In this document: positions 8,144 to 16,950 of the stretch, in pieces
Position numbering within the stretch: the stretch's first letter is position 1
Layout: each line of letters opens with the position of its first letter
From: Comamonas denitrificans
GTDB taxonomy: Bacteria > Pseudomonadota > Gammaproteobacteria > Burkholderiales > Burkholderiaceae_C
NCBI RefSeq assembly: GCF_017368815.1
Contig: NZ_JAFNME010000007.1
Span: 1-64,000, forward strand
Length of the DNA: 64,000 nt
Direction: 5' to 3'
Program-made: the position numbers and the translations under genes
The notes under the pieces: model-generated
What the model saw: the letters and a program-made list of their open reading frames with translations, nothing else
Databases searched by the model: none
What the model was told of the DNA's origin: nothing

Positions 8144-8929
8144 TTAGAACGCCGGTACGACCGCGCCTTGGTATTTGTCCAGGATGAACTGTTTGGTCTC
8201 TGGGCTGTGCAGGGCTTTCATCAGCTTGGCAATGTCGGCACCGTCAGCGCGGTCTTTGCGGGCGGCCACGATGTTGGTGTAAGGCGAGTCAGCCCCTTCA
8301 ATGAACAGCGCATCTTTGGTGGGGTTGAGTTTGGCTTCGATGGCGTAGTTGGTATTGATCAGGGCCAAATCCACATCGGCCAAAGCGCGGGGCAGCAGGG
8401 GGGCTTCAAGCTCTTTGAATTTCAGTTTTTTGGGGTTTTTCACAATGTCCAGCGGGGTGGGGGTCAGGCTGGCGGGGTCTTTGAGTTCAATCAGGCCCTG
8501 CTTGGCCAGCAAGATCAGCGCACGGCCGCCGTTGGAGGGGTCGTTGGGGATGGCGATCAAGGCACCGTCTTTGAGTTCGGCCACGTTTTTGATTTTGCTG
8601 GAGTAGGCGCCAAACGGCTCGACGTGAACCTTGCCATTGGGCACGGTGACCAGGCTGCTTTGGCGGTCTTTGTTGTAGCTGTCCAGGTAGGGCTGGTGCT
8701 GGAAGAAGTTGGCATCGAGCTGCTTGTCTTGCACGGCAGCGTTGGGCTGTACGTAGTCGCTGAATTCTTTGACTTGCAGCTCAATGCCAGCGGCCTTGAG
8801 TTGGGGCTTGATGAAGTTCAGGATTTCCGCGTGCGGCACGGCCGTGGCGGCCACTTTGAGCACGTCAGCGGCTTGGGCGGTGAAGGCCAGGGTGGCGATG
8901 GCAACGGCAGTCAGGGTTTTTTTCAACAT
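8144..8929 (-). CDS. metQ: MetQ/NlpA-family substrate-binding protein
   Basis: The 261-residue periplasmic binding protein belongs to the NlpA/MetQ family, which delivers D- or L-methionine to the MetNI ABC transporter. Residues 1-21 form a signal peptide ending in FTAQA. After it come the family segments VPHAEILNF, DANFFQHQPYLD, IAIPNDPSNGGRAL and LINTNYAIEA. The signal peptide has no lipobox cysteine, so the protein is probably soluble in the periplasm rather than lipid-anchored as in E. coli. An upstream in-frame TTG at 8938 is less likely than the ATG at 8927-8929. No metN or metI gene lies in the window, so the gene stands alone here. Methionine as ligand is an inference from the family. 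Confidence 0.88.
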   Translation of the reverse strand: MLKKTLTAVAIATLAFTAQAADVLKVAATAVPHAEILNFIKPQLKAAGIELQVKEFSDYVQPNAAVQDKQLDANFFQHQPYLDSYNKDRQSSLVTVPNGKVHVEPFGAYSSKIKNVAELKDGALIAIPNDPSNGGRALILLAKQGLIELKDPASLTPTPLDIVKNPKKLKFKELEAPLLPRALADVDLALINTNYAIEAKLNPTKDALFIEGADSPYTNIVAARKDRADGADIAKLMKALHSPETKQFILDKYQGAVVPAF

Positions 8930-9099
8930 GGTGGTCAATCAAACAAGAAAACAAGCAGGTTGTGGGGTGTCCAGGGCCTTGGGGGTCGCGGTGCGGTTGC
9001 GATTGCCATGGGCCGTGGGGTGAGAAGTTGCATAGTCTAGGGGTGGTTGGTGGGCGTGGATTGGAATTTTTTCTTATTTGGTTATAAGGAATCTGGTTT

Positions 9100-10071
9100 T
9101 TATGCATTTGCAGGCAGGCCTTGCCAGGTCTGCTGGCCGGACGGGGCTGGCTCTGGCGCTGGTGGCAATGCGCCCAGGGTGTACTGGCTGTGAAAGTGGC
9201 GCTGTTGCTGGGTTAGGGGGTCGGTGAAGGCAATCGCTTGTGCCAATAGCCGCAGCGGGCGAGAAAAGTCGCCTTCCGGTGCATCGTTCACCTCGGGGTA
9301 GAGGCCATCGCCCAAGATGCCGATGCCCAGGGCCGCCATGTGTACGCGCAGTTGGTGGCGTTTGCCGCTGATGGGCTCCAATTGGTAACGGGCCCAGTGG
9401 GTGTTGTGCTCTAGCAGCGTCAGGCGGGTGTGGCTATTGGGCGGGCCGGCCACTTCGTGCATGCGAATGAAGTGGCCGCTTTCCTGCATGCGGCTGTGGT
9501 GTTCGCGCGGGAAGCCAAGCTCGGGCCGGTAAGGCGCGATGGCTTGGTAGGTTTTGTGCACACGCTGCTCGCGAAACAGCGCCTGGTACGCCCCCCGGTC
9601 ACTGCGCTGGGTGGACAGCAGTACCAGCCCGGCCGTGTCGCGGTCAATGCGGTGGATGGGGGACAGGTCGGGCAGGCCCAGCTGATTTTTCAGTTGCACC
9701 AGCAAGGTGTGCTGGATGTAGCTGCCGCCGGGGGTGACGGGCAGAAAGTGCGGCTTGTCGGCCACGACCAGGTGGGCATCTTGGTACAGCACCTGGGCCC
9801 GAAAAGGCATGGGCGGCTCGTGCGCTGTTTGGCGGTAGTAGTAGATGCGCAGGCCGGTTAAAAATGGGGTTTCTGGGGTTACGGGGCGGCCCCGCTCATC
9901 GACCACTTCGTGGGCAGCCATGCGCTGCAGCCAGTCGCTGCGCGAGACGGCAGGCAGACGTTGGCACAAAAAATCCAAGGCCAAGCCCTGGCCTTGGCTG
10001 GGCAGCACCACGCAGCTGGGTTTGACCCCATTTTTTAATGGGAGCACTTTCGGGTCATTTTTATTGAACAT
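9100..10071 (-). CDS. RluA-family pseudouridine synthase
   Basis: The enzyme isomerises uridine to pseudouridine in rRNA or tRNA. The 323-residue protein carries the family core HRIDRDTAGLVLLST, in which the Asp of RxDxxT is catalytic. It also has the strand VLYQDAHLVVADKPHFLPVT and the C-terminal GKRHQLRVHMAALG with the conserved RxHxxxxG-type segment. The N-terminal part lacks a clear S4 domain. The closest group is the RluA-like subfamily common in Burkholderiales, but I cannot assign the target base. The ATG at 10069-10071 is the first good start. The upstream gap to the divergent ABC operon is 138 bp and AT-rich. Confidence 0.88.
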   Translation of the reverse strand: MFNKNDPKVLPLKNGVKPSCVVLPSQGQGLALDFLCQRLPAVSRSDWLQRMAAHEVVDERGRPVTPETPFLTGLRIYYYRQTAHEPPMPFRAQVLYQDAHLVVADKPHFLPVTPGGSYIQHTLLVQLKNQLGLPDLSPIHRIDRDTAGLVLLSTQRSDRGAYQALFREQRVHKTYQAIAPYRPELGFPREHHSRMQESGHFIRMHEVAGPPNSHTRLTLLEHNTHWARYQLEPISGKRHQLRVHMAALGIGILGDGLYPEVNDAPEGDFSRPLRLLAQAIAFTDPLTQQQRHFHSQYTLGALPPAPEPAPSGQQTWQGLPANA

Positions 10072-10209
10072 TAGAAATAAAAGTATTTAAAATATCGGCA
10101 AATAAAGTGCAAATAGCTATAAAAAAATAAAAAATAGCCCGTCAATCGTTTAAGCCTTCCTGCGTATCTTTGGCAGCAAGCCTCGCAACTTCAGCGAAAA
10201 TCGCCCGCC
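10072..10209. promoter_or_regulatory. Divergent AT-rich intergenic region
   Basis: These 138 bases separate the pseudouridine synthase gene from the ABC transporter operon and must contain promoters for both directions. The sequence is strongly AT-rich (for example AATAGCTATAAAAAAATAAA at about 10113) and contains TATTTAAAAT-like -10 candidates. No pair of -35/-10 boxes stands out, and I see no riboswitch-like fold. Confidence 0.4.
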
Positions 10210-11835
10210 ATGAATTCTTCCTCCCCAATGTCACCTGCAACCGCCAGTGCGCCGCGTTTGCAGTTGGTGGGTATTACCAAACGGTATCCTGCTGTGGTGG
10301 CCAATGATGCGGTCAGTCTAAGCGTGCAACCAGGCCAAGCCCATGCCATCTTGGGTGAGAACGGTGCGGGTAAATCAACCCTGATGAAAATTATCTACGG
10401 CAGCACCCAGCCCGATGCCGGTCAGGTGCTGTTTGATGGTCAGCCGGTGCAAATTCGCAATCCCCAGCAGGCCCGCCAGTTGGGCATTGCCATGGTGTTC
10501 CAACACTTTAGTTTGTTTGACACCTTGACCGTGGCACAGAATGTGTGGCTGGGCTTGGACAAAAGCTTGAGCCTGGCCGAAGTCACGCAGCGCATGATCG
10601 ACAAAGGCCGCCAGTACGGTTTGGAGCTCGATCCGCAGCGGCCCGTGCACACCCTCTCGGTGGGGGAGATGCAGCGGGTGGAAATTGTGCGGGCGCTGTT
10701 GGCCAATCCCCGTTTGCTGATTTTGGATGAGCCCACCTCGGTGCTCACGCCCCAGGCGGTGGAGCAGTTATTTGTCGTTTTGCGCCAGCTGGTCAGCGAA
10801 GGCTGCTCTATTCTGTATATCAGCCACAAGCTGCACGAAATTCGTGCCCTGTGTACCGCGTGCACGGTGCTGCGTGGCGGCAAGGTCACGGGCGTGTGCC
10901 AGCCGCAAAACGAGAGCAACGCCTCGCTCTCGCGCCTGATGATTGGGGCCGAGCCTGCGGCGCTAGAGCACCGCCCGGCGCAGGCCGGCGACGTGGTATT
11001 GCAAGTGCGCGATTTGCTGCTGCCGCGCCAAGATGCGTTTGGCGTAGATTTAATCGATGTGAGCCTGCAGGTGCGCAGTGGCGAAGTGGTGGGGATTGCC
11101 GGTGTCTCGGGCAACGGCCAGCAAGAACTGCTGCGGGCCTTGTCCGGCGAAGACACCCGGGCGCAGCCCGCGATGGTGCAGGTCACCGGCCAAGACGTGG
11201 CCCGCTTGGGCCCCCAACAGCGCCGGGTGCTGGGCCTGCACTTTGTGCCCGAAGAGCGCCTGGGTCGGGGGGCGGTGCCCACCATGGGGTTGGCGCACAA
11301 CCTGCTGCTTACGCGCAACGATGCGGTGGGGGCCATGGGCTGGTTGCACCTGGGGCAACTGAAGGAGCAGGCCCGGGCCATCATTGAGCGTTTTGGTGTG
11401 AAAGCGGGGGGGGCCGATGCGCCAGCGCGCTCGCTTTCCGGGGGGAATTTACAGAAATTCATTGTCGGGCGCGAGATTGCCGCCCAGCCCAAGCTCATCA
11501 TCATTGCCCAGCCCACCTGGGGCGTGGATGTGGGGGCGGCCGCGCAAATTCACGCCGAGATTTTGGCGCTGCGCGATGCCGGGTGTGCCGTGCTCATCGT
11601 GAGCGAAGAACTGGATGAATTGTTTGAGTTAAGCGACCGTTTGTACGTACTGGCCAAAGGGCATTTAAGCCCCAGCGTGGCCCGTGCCGATGCCACGGTC
11701 CAGCAAGTAGGGGAATGGATGAGTGGCTTGTGGAATGCCGACGTGCAACAGCATTTGGCCGATATGGAGCAGGTGCTGCCCAGCAGCGAAGCCGCGCAGG
11801 CAAATGCCCTGGTGAAGGGGCCGCAGCATGTTTAA
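10210..11835 (+). CDS. ABC transporter ATP-binding protein, purine/nucleoside type (two ABC domains)
   Basis: The 541-residue cytoplasmic ATPase has two ABC domains in tandem, as in sugar and nucleoside importers of the BMP group. Domain 1 has Walker A GENGAGKST, signature LSVGEMQRVEI and Walker B LLILDEPTSVL. Domain 2 has a degenerate Walker A (VSGNGQQELL), signature LSGGNLQKFIVGREI and a Walker B ending in AQPTWGVDVGAA, where the usual acidic residue is replaced, so one site is probably catalytically weak. The next permease gene overlaps it by 8 bp, indicating translational coupling. With the two permeases and two BMP lipoproteins it forms a complete importer. Nucleosides or purine bases are the likely substrates by family, not by direct evidence. 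Confidence 0.92.
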   Translation: MNSSSPMSPATASAPRLQLVGITKRYPAVVANDAVSLSVQPGQAHAILGENGAGKSTLMKIIYGSTQPDAGQVLFDGQPVQIRNPQQARQLGIAMVFQHFSLFDTLTVAQNVWLGLDKSLSLAEVTQRMIDKGRQYGLELDPQRPVHTLSVGEMQRVEIVRALLANPRLLILDEPTSVLTPQAVEQLFVVLRQLVSEGCSILYISHKLHEIRALCTACTVLRGGKVTGVCQPQNESNASLSRLMIGAEPAALEHRPAQAGDVVLQVRDLLLPRQDAFGVDLIDVSLQVRSGEVVGIAGVSGNGQQELLRALSGEDTRAQPAMVQVTGQDVARLGPQQRRVLGLHFVPEERLGRGAVPTMGLAHNLLLTRNDAVGAMGWLHLGQLKEQARAIIERFGVKAGGADAPARSLSGGNLQKFIVGREIAAQPKLIIIAQPTWGVDVGAAAQIHAEILALRDAGCAVLIVSEELDELFELSDRLYVLAKGHLSPSVARADATVQQVGEWMSGLWNADVQQHLADMEQVLPSSEAAQANALVKGPQHV

Positions 11836-12919
11836 GTTGGAACAACGCCCGCAGCCATCCAAGCTGTGGACTTATGCGGCGCCGCTGTTGGCCTTGGCGG
11901 TGACCGTGGGCATTGGCGTGCTGCTCTTTATTTTGCTGGGCAAAGACCCGGTGAAAGGCTTGCAAGCTTTTTTTTGGGAGCCGATCAAATCCGCCTACGC
12001 ACTGGGCGAGTTGGCCATGAAGGCCACGCCCCTGCTGCTGATTGCCTTGGGGCTGGCCGTGTGCTTTCGCTCCAATATCTGGAACATCGGGGCCGAGGGG
12101 CAATTTGTCATCGGTGCGGTGGCCGCCGGTGGCGTGGCGCTGCTGGCGGACAAGAGCACGGGGGGCTGGATTATTCCGGTCATCTTGCTCGCCGGGGTGC
12201 TGGGTGGCATGGCCTGGGCGGCCATTGTGGCCTTGCTGCGTGACCGTTTTAATGCCAATGAGATCTTGGTCAGCCTGATGCTGGTGTACATCGCCACCTT
12301 GGTACTGAGTTACTTGGTGTATGGCCCGTGGAAAGACCCGGCCGGCTACAACTTTCCGCAATCGAAGCTGTTTGAGCCGGTCACACAAATACCTAAATTA
12401 ATAGCTGGAAGCCGTTTGAACATCGGCGTTTTCCTGGCTTTGGGCGCTGCTGCGCTGCTGTCGGTGTTTTTGTTTCGCACCCGCGCTGGCTTTGCGCTGC
12501 AGGTGGGTGGCTTGGCCCCGGCCGCAGCGCGGTATGCGGGATTTTCTTCGCGCCGTGCGCTGTGGACGGCGCTGTTGGTCTCTGGGGCTACTGCCGGTTT
12601 GGCCGGGGCATTGGAGGTGGCGGGCCCCATCGGCCAGCTCACGCCGTATGTGCCAGCGGGCTACGGTTTTGCGGCCATCATCGTGGCCTTTGTGGGGCGC
12701 TTGCACCCGGTGGGCATGATTTTTTCGGCGATTTTGATGAGTATGTTTTACATCGGGGGGGAGTTGGCCCAATCCCGTTTGGGGCTGCCCAAGGCCTTGT
12801 CAGGCGTGTTCCAGGGGTTGCTGTTGTTTAGCCTGTTGGCCTGCGATACCTTGATCGCTTACCGCGTGCGCTGGAGAAGCCGCGCCCAAGCGCTGGCCGT
12901 TGCACAAGGAGGGCGCTGA
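11828..12919 (+). CDS. ABC transporter permease 1 (BMP/nucleoside importer)
   Basis: The 363-residue inner-membrane protein belongs to the BPD_transp_2 family (YufP/NupP-like). It has about eight to ten hydrophobic segments and the conserved stretches NIWNIGAEGQFVIGAV, ANEILVSLMLVYIA and GYGFAAIIVAFVGRLHPVG. The ATG at 11828 lies inside the end of the ATPase gene. The second permease starts 2 bp after its stop. Around 12390-12415 the DNA reads AAATTAATAGCTGGAAGCCG, which resembles the local repeat, but the encoded IPKLIAGSRLNIG is normal for the family, so no insertion is inferred. Confidence 0.92.
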   Translation: MFKLEQRPQPSKLWTYAAPLLALAVTVGIGVLLFILLGKDPVKGLQAFFWEPIKSAYALGELAMKATPLLLIALGLAVCFRSNIWNIGAEGQFVIGAVAAGGVALLADKSTGGWIIPVILLAGVLGGMAWAAIVALLRDRFNANEILVSLMLVYIATLVLSYLVYGPWKDPAGYNFPQSKLFEPVTQIPKLIAGSRLNIGVFLALGAAALLSVFLFRTRAGFALQVGGLAPAAARYAGFSSRRALWTALLVSGATAGLAGALEVAGPIGQLTPYVPAGYGFAAIIVAFVGRLHPVGMIFSAILMSMFYIGGELAQSRLGLPKALSGVFQGLLLFSLLACDTLIAYRVRWRSRAQALAVAQGGR

Positions 12920-12921
12920 GC

Positions 12922-13842
12922 ATGGATGCCTACGCTTTACTCTTTGCCTCAACGCTGAGCGCGGGCACGGTATTGGCCCTGGCTTCGCTGGGCTTGCTGA
13001 TCAATGAAAAGGTCGGCATCGTTAATTTAGGTGCCGAAGGCATGATGCTGTGCGCCGCCTTGGCCGGTTTTGCCACCGTGGTGGCCACCGGCAGCACGGG
13101 GCTGGGGTTTGCCGCAGGCATGGCCGCAGGTGCTGTGCTGGCCGGTATTTTTGGGGTGCTGGTGATTTGGCTTAACACCAACCAGTACGCCACGGGGCTG
13201 GCGTTAAGTTTGTTTGGTGCGGGTTTCTCTGCCTTTGCCGGCTTGAATTTCGTCCAGGCCAAGATGCCGACCTTGCCCAAGTACAGCATCCCGGGCTTGT
13301 CCGATATTCCGCTGATCGGCCCGGCCCTGTTTAACCACCACCCGTTGGTGTACCTGGCCGTGGTGCTGGCGCTGGGGCTGATGTGGTGGCTGGACCGCTC
13401 TCGCACCGGCTTGGTGCTGCGGGCGGTGGGCGAATCGCCCGATTCGGCACACGCCCTGGGCTATCCCGTGCGCCGCATCCGCTTGCTGGCGGTGATGGCC
13501 GGGGGCGCTTTGTGTGGCTTGGCCGGGGCGTATATCTCCACCGTCTATACCCCCCTGTGGGTCGAAGGCATGGTTGCCGGCCGGGGCTGGATTGCCCTGG
13601 CCCTGACTACCTTTGCCACCTGGCGACCTGTGCGGGTGCTGCTGGGCGCGTATTTGTTTGGTGGGGTGACCATGCTGCAGTTTCACTTACAAGCCTCAGG
13701 GGTGCAGGTGGCCAGCCAGCTGTTGTCGATGCTGCCTTATGTGGCAACCATCGTTGTTTTGGTGTTGATTTCGCGCAACCCCACTTGGATTCGTGCGAAC
13801 ATGCCCGCCTCGTTGGGTAAGCCTTTTTATCCGGGCAATTGA
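12922..13842 (+). CDS. ABC transporter permease 2 (BMP/nucleoside importer)
   Basis: The 306-residue membrane protein is the second BPD_transp_2 permease (YufQ/NupQ-like). It shows GLLINEKVGIVNLGAEGMML near the N-terminus, then TNQYATGLALSLFG, and VGESPDSAHALGYPVRRIR in the cytoplasmic loop that should contact the ATPase. Preceding bases GGAGGGCGCTGAGC give a good ribosome binding site before the ATG at 12922. The operon probably ends at the hairpin at 13928, before the first BMP gene. Confidence 0.92.
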   Translation: MDAYALLFASTLSAGTVLALASLGLLINEKVGIVNLGAEGMMLCAALAGFATVVATGSTGLGFAAGMAAGAVLAGIFGVLVIWLNTNQYATGLALSLFGAGFSAFAGLNFVQAKMPTLPKYSIPGLSDIPLIGPALFNHHPLVYLAVVLALGLMWWLDRSRTGLVLRAVGESPDSAHALGYPVRRIRLLAVMAGGALCGLAGAYISTVYTPLWVEGMVAGRGWIALALTTFATWRPVRVLLGAYLFGGVTMLQFHLQASGVQVASQLLSMLPYVATIVVLVLISRNPTWIRANMPASLGKPFYPGN

Positions 13843-13927
13843 GCATTTTTTCCTTGGAACGTGTTGGCGCTTTGCGCACAGGTGGCCGCTGTTGCCTACC
13901 TGGGCGGCAATCGTCAATATGGGCTTC

Positions 13928-13956
13928 AGGCGAGCGCATTGGGCTCGCCTTTTTTC
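13928..13956 (+). terminator. Intrinsic terminator between permease 2 and the first BMP gene
   Basis: AGGCGAGC (13928-13935) pairs with GCTCGCCT (13943-13950) around a 7-base loop, followed by a run of T. It sits only 25 bases before the start of the first BMP gene. It may partly terminate the permease transcript, or act as an attenuator that sets the ratio of binding protein to membrane components. Confidence 0.75.
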
Positions 13957-13974
13957 ATACTGTGTGTTTGCTTT

Positions 13975-15123
13975 ATGACTTTATTTGCACAACGCCCTGT
14001 TGGGGGCAAAACCTTGGCGCTGTCCATTTTGGCCGCCGTCGCTTTGGCCGCCTGTGGCGAAAAAGAAGCGCCACCACCGCAAGCGGCCCCGGCCCCTGAG
14101 TCGGCCCAGGCCGCTGGCCCCTTGAAAATCGGCTTTATGTACGTCAGCCCCATTGGCGATGGAGGGTGGACCTACCAGCATGAGCTGGGCCGCCAAGCTG
14201 TGCAGGCCAAGTTTGGTGACAAGGTACAAACCAGTTTTATCGAAAGCGTGCCCGAAGGCCCCGATGCTGAGCGCGTTTTGCGCGACATGGCGGGCCAAGG
14301 CACACAGCTGATTTTTGCCACCAGCTTTGGCTTTCAGGAATACGTGCAAAAAGCCGCTGGCGATTTTGCCAACGTCAAATTTGAGCACGCCACCGGGTAC
14401 AAACAGGCCAACAACGTGGCCGTGTACGACAGCAAAACCTTTGAAGGTGCCTACCTGGCAGGCATCGTTGCCGGGGGCATGACCAAGACGAATACCGTGG
14501 GCGTGGTCGCCTCGGTGCCCATTCCGGAGGTGGTGCGCAACGTCAATAGCTTTGTGCTGGGGGCGCAAAGTGTGAACCCTGCCATTCAGGCCAAAGTGGT
14601 GTGGGTGAACGAATGGTTCAACCCTCCCAAAGAGGCCGAAGCGGCCAGCAGCCTGCTCAATGGCGGCGTGGACGTGATGTACCAAAACACCAATTCGCCA
14701 GCCGTGCTGAAAACGGCCGAAGAGCGCGGTGCTTACGCCTTTGGCAAAGATGGCGACATGAGCGCCTTTGCACCCAAAGCGCACCTGGGTTCGGCGGTCA
14801 TCAATTGGGAGCCCTACTACACCAAAGTGGTGCAAGACACGCTGGATGGCCAATGGCAAGGCGGCAATTACTGGTGGGGAGTGAAAGAAGGCGCGATGGA
14901 CTTGATCAAAGTGCCCGAGATCGTCCCCCAGGAGATTCATGCCAAAGTGGCCGCCGCCAAAGCGGGCTTAAAGGATGGCAGCTTTGCTGTCTGGACTGGC
15001 CCGATCCGCAACAACCAAGGCCAAGAGGTGCTGGCCGCTGGCCAAGTGGCCGACGATGCTTTCTTGCGCGGGATTAACTTCTTTGTCCAAGGCATTGAAG
15101 GCCAAGTGCCCGGCACCCCCTAA
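13975..15123 (+). CDS. BMP-family lipoprotein, ABC substrate-binding protein (copy 1)
   Basis: The 382-residue protein is a periplasmic-face lipoprotein of the BMP/Med family that captures nucleosides or purines for the adjacent importer. The signal peptide ends in a lipobox (LAAC, followed by GEKEAPPP) and a Pro/Ala linker leads to the binding domain starting LKIGFMYVSPIGDGGWTYQH. Later landmarks are FVLGAQSVNP, NTNSPAVLKTAEERG and GNYWWGVKEGAMDLI. The frame is open from 13861, but that stretch crosses the terminator. The ATG at 13975 gives the correct signal peptide, although no strong Shine-Dalgarno precedes it. It is a tandem paralogue of the next gene and aligns with it along nearly its whole length. 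Confidence 0.9.
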   Translation: MTLFAQRPVGGKTLALSILAAVALAACGEKEAPPPQAAPAPESAQAAGPLKIGFMYVSPIGDGGWTYQHELGRQAVQAKFGDKVQTSFIESVPEGPDAERVLRDMAGQGTQLIFATSFGFQEYVQKAAGDFANVKFEHATGYKQANNVAVYDSKTFEGAYLAGIVAGGMTKTNTVGVVASVPIPEVVRNVNSFVLGAQSVNPAIQAKVVWVNEWFNPPKEAEAASSLLNGGVDVMYQNTNSPAVLKTAEERGAYAFGKDGDMSAFAPKAHLGSAVINWEPYYTKVVQDTLDGQWQGGNYWWGVKEGAMDLIKVPEIVPQEIHAKVAAAKAGLKDGSFAVWTGPIRNNQGQEVLAAGQVADDAFLRGINFFVQGIEGQVPGTP

Positions 15124-15149
15124 ATTTTTAAAACTTCGCGAGGAAGACC

Positions 15150-16304
15150 ATGCAAAAACGCCAATTTTTCCAACTTGCAGCGGTTTCTGCCGCCGCTGTT
15201 TTGGGCTTGAGCGCCTGTGGTGAAAAAACACCGCCCCAAGCACAAGCCCCAGCGGCCGCGCCCACGGCGCAAGAAGCCCCGGCCGCCACCCCAACCGGCC
15301 CCTTAAAAATCGGTTTTGCCTACATTGGCCCGGTCGGCGATGGTGGTTGGACGTTTGCCCACGACCAAGCACGCAAGCAACTAGAGGCGCAGTTTGGCGA
15401 CAAGATTGAAACCACTTTTGTTGAAAGCGTGCCGGAAGGGGCCGATGCCGAACGCGTGCTGCGCGACCTGGCCACCCAGGGCAACACGCTGATTTTTGGC
15501 ACCACCTTTGGCTACATGGACACCATCCAAAAGCTGGCCGCTGATTTTCCCGATGTGAAATGGGAGCACGCCACCGGCTACAAAACGGCGGCCAACGTGC
15601 GCACCTACGACACCCGCACCTACGAAGGCGCTTACCTGGCCGGCATCGTCGCTGGCAGCATGACCAAAAGCAACCAGCTGGGGGTGGTGGGCTCGGTGCC
15701 GATTCCCGAGGTGCTGCGCAACCTCAACAGCTTCACCCTGGGGGCGCAAAGCGTCAATCCCAACATCAGCACCAAGGTGGTGTGGGTGAATGAATGGTTC
15801 AGCCCGCCCAAAGAAACCGAGGCCGCCACCAGCCTCATCAACAGCGGCGTGGATGTGTTGTTCCAAAACACCGATTCCCCGGCCGTGCTGAAAACCGCCC
15901 AAGAAAAAGGCGTGCGTGCTTTCGGCTGGGATTCGGACATGAAAGACTACGGCCCGCAAGCGCACCTGGGCTCGGCAGCGATTAATTGGGTGCCGTACTA
16001 CACCCAATCGATCAACGATGTCTTGAATGGCACCTGGGCCGAAGGCAAAGCCTGGTGGGGCGTGAAAGAAGGCGCAATCGACTTGGTTTCGATGGCCGAT
16101 GACATCCCCCAAGAGGTCAAAGACAAAGTGGCCGCCGCCAAGGCTGGCTTAAAAGACGGCAGCCTGCACATCTGGCAAGGCCCCCTTGTGAACAATCGCG
16201 GCGAAGTCGTGCTGAAAGACGGTGAAGTGGCGGACGATGGCTTCCTTGCCGGGGTCAATTTCTTCGTGCAAGGGGTGGAGGGCAAGGTGCCCGGCAGCAA
16301 TTAA
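15150..16304 (+). CDS. BMP-family lipoprotein, ABC substrate-binding protein (copy 2)
   Basis: The 384-residue paralogue of the preceding gene begins 26 bp after it, with a clear ribosome binding site (GAGGAAG) before the ATG. The lipobox is LSAC followed by GEKTPP. The binding domain begins LKIGFAYIGPVGDGGWTFAH and ends NFFVQGVEGKVPGSN, mirroring copy 1. Differences cluster in the first third and in loops (AEERGAYAFGKDGDMSAF versus AQEKGVRAFGWDSDMKDY), including a Trp substitution near the expected ligand pocket. The two proteins may therefore prefer different purines or nucleosides. Both presumably feed the single ATPase/permease set upstream. Confidence 0.92.
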   Translation: MQKRQFFQLAAVSAAAVLGLSACGEKTPPQAQAPAAAPTAQEAPAATPTGPLKIGFAYIGPVGDGGWTFAHDQARKQLEAQFGDKIETTFVESVPEGADAERVLRDLATQGNTLIFGTTFGYMDTIQKLAADFPDVKWEHATGYKTAANVRTYDTRTYEGAYLAGIVAGSMTKSNQLGVVGSVPIPEVLRNLNSFTLGAQSVNPNISTKVVWVNEWFSPPKETEAATSLINSGVDVLFQNTDSPAVLKTAQEKGVRAFGWDSDMKDYGPQAHLGSAAINWVPYYTQSINDVLNGTWAEGKAWWGVKEGAIDLVSMADDIPQEVKDKVAAAKAGLKDGSLHIWQGPLVNNRGEVVLKDGEVADDGFLAGVNFFVQGVEGKVPGSN

Positions 16305-16318
16305 ACGGTTATTGCTAT

Positions 16319-16412
16319 ATTAAATATAGCTTCATCCGCTTGATTTTTATGAGTTTAAAGGGTTTAACGCCTTTAAATTCTTATGATCAAAGCGGATAAA
16401 GCTATTTTTTAT
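16319..16412. repeat. Dispersed inverted repeat, full copy
   Basis: The left arm AAATATAGCTTCATCCGCTT and the right arm AAGCGGATAAAGCTATTTTT are imperfect inverse complements. An inner pair TTAAAGG/CCTTTAA lies in the loop. It starts about 15 bases after the stop of the second BMP gene. Confidence 0.85.
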
Positions 16413-16421
16413 TCATAGCCC

Positions 16422-16446
16422 ACCCGGTCTTTGGCCGGGTTTTTTT
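16422..16446 (+). terminator. Intrinsic terminator after the BMP genes
   Basis: ACCCGG (16422-16427) pairs with CCGGGT (16435-16440) around TCTTTGG, followed by seven T residues. It lies just after the repeat copy and should end the ABC transporter transcript. Confidence 0.85.
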
Positions 16447-16465
16447 ATGGATGAACGCACCCACG

Positions 16466-16500
16466 AAAAAAAAGCCGCTGTGTAAACACAACGGCTTTTT
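16466..16500 (-). terminator. Bidirectional terminator after the tRNA-Leu cluster
   Basis: GCCGCTGTG (16474-16482) pairs with CACAACGGC (16487-16495) with one mismatch. It is flanked by A8 on the left and T5 on the right, so it can work in both directions. On the minus strand it lies directly after the last tRNA-Leu. Confidence 0.8.
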
Positions 16501-16503
16501 ATG

Positions 16504-16588
<85 letters not shown>

Positions 16589-16675
16589 TGATCGTTTTGC
16601 TTTTTCTTAGGAGTGTGGTAGTACTCAGCAAAACTATCTGCAAAATTTTAATCACTCACAATCAATCAACGGCTT

Positions 16676-16760
<85 letters not shown>

Positions 16761-16846
16761 TCTTGCTAAAAGCACGTTGAATAATCTTTTTTTCTCTGAA
16801 TTCTTTTCACAATTGGGTGAAGTGCTTCACCGCATATCGTTAAACT

Positions 16847-16931
<85 letters not shown>

Positions 16932-16950
16932 ATTTCAGGAAAGACTCAAA

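Noticed and set aside
10100..10140. AATAGCTAT and AAAATAGC motifs upstream of the ABC operon
   Set aside because: Too short and degenerate to call a repeat copy; could be a decayed remnant.
12385..12420. Repeat-like AATAGCTGGAAGC inside permease 1
   Set aside because: The encoded residues are usual for the family and there is no inverted partner.
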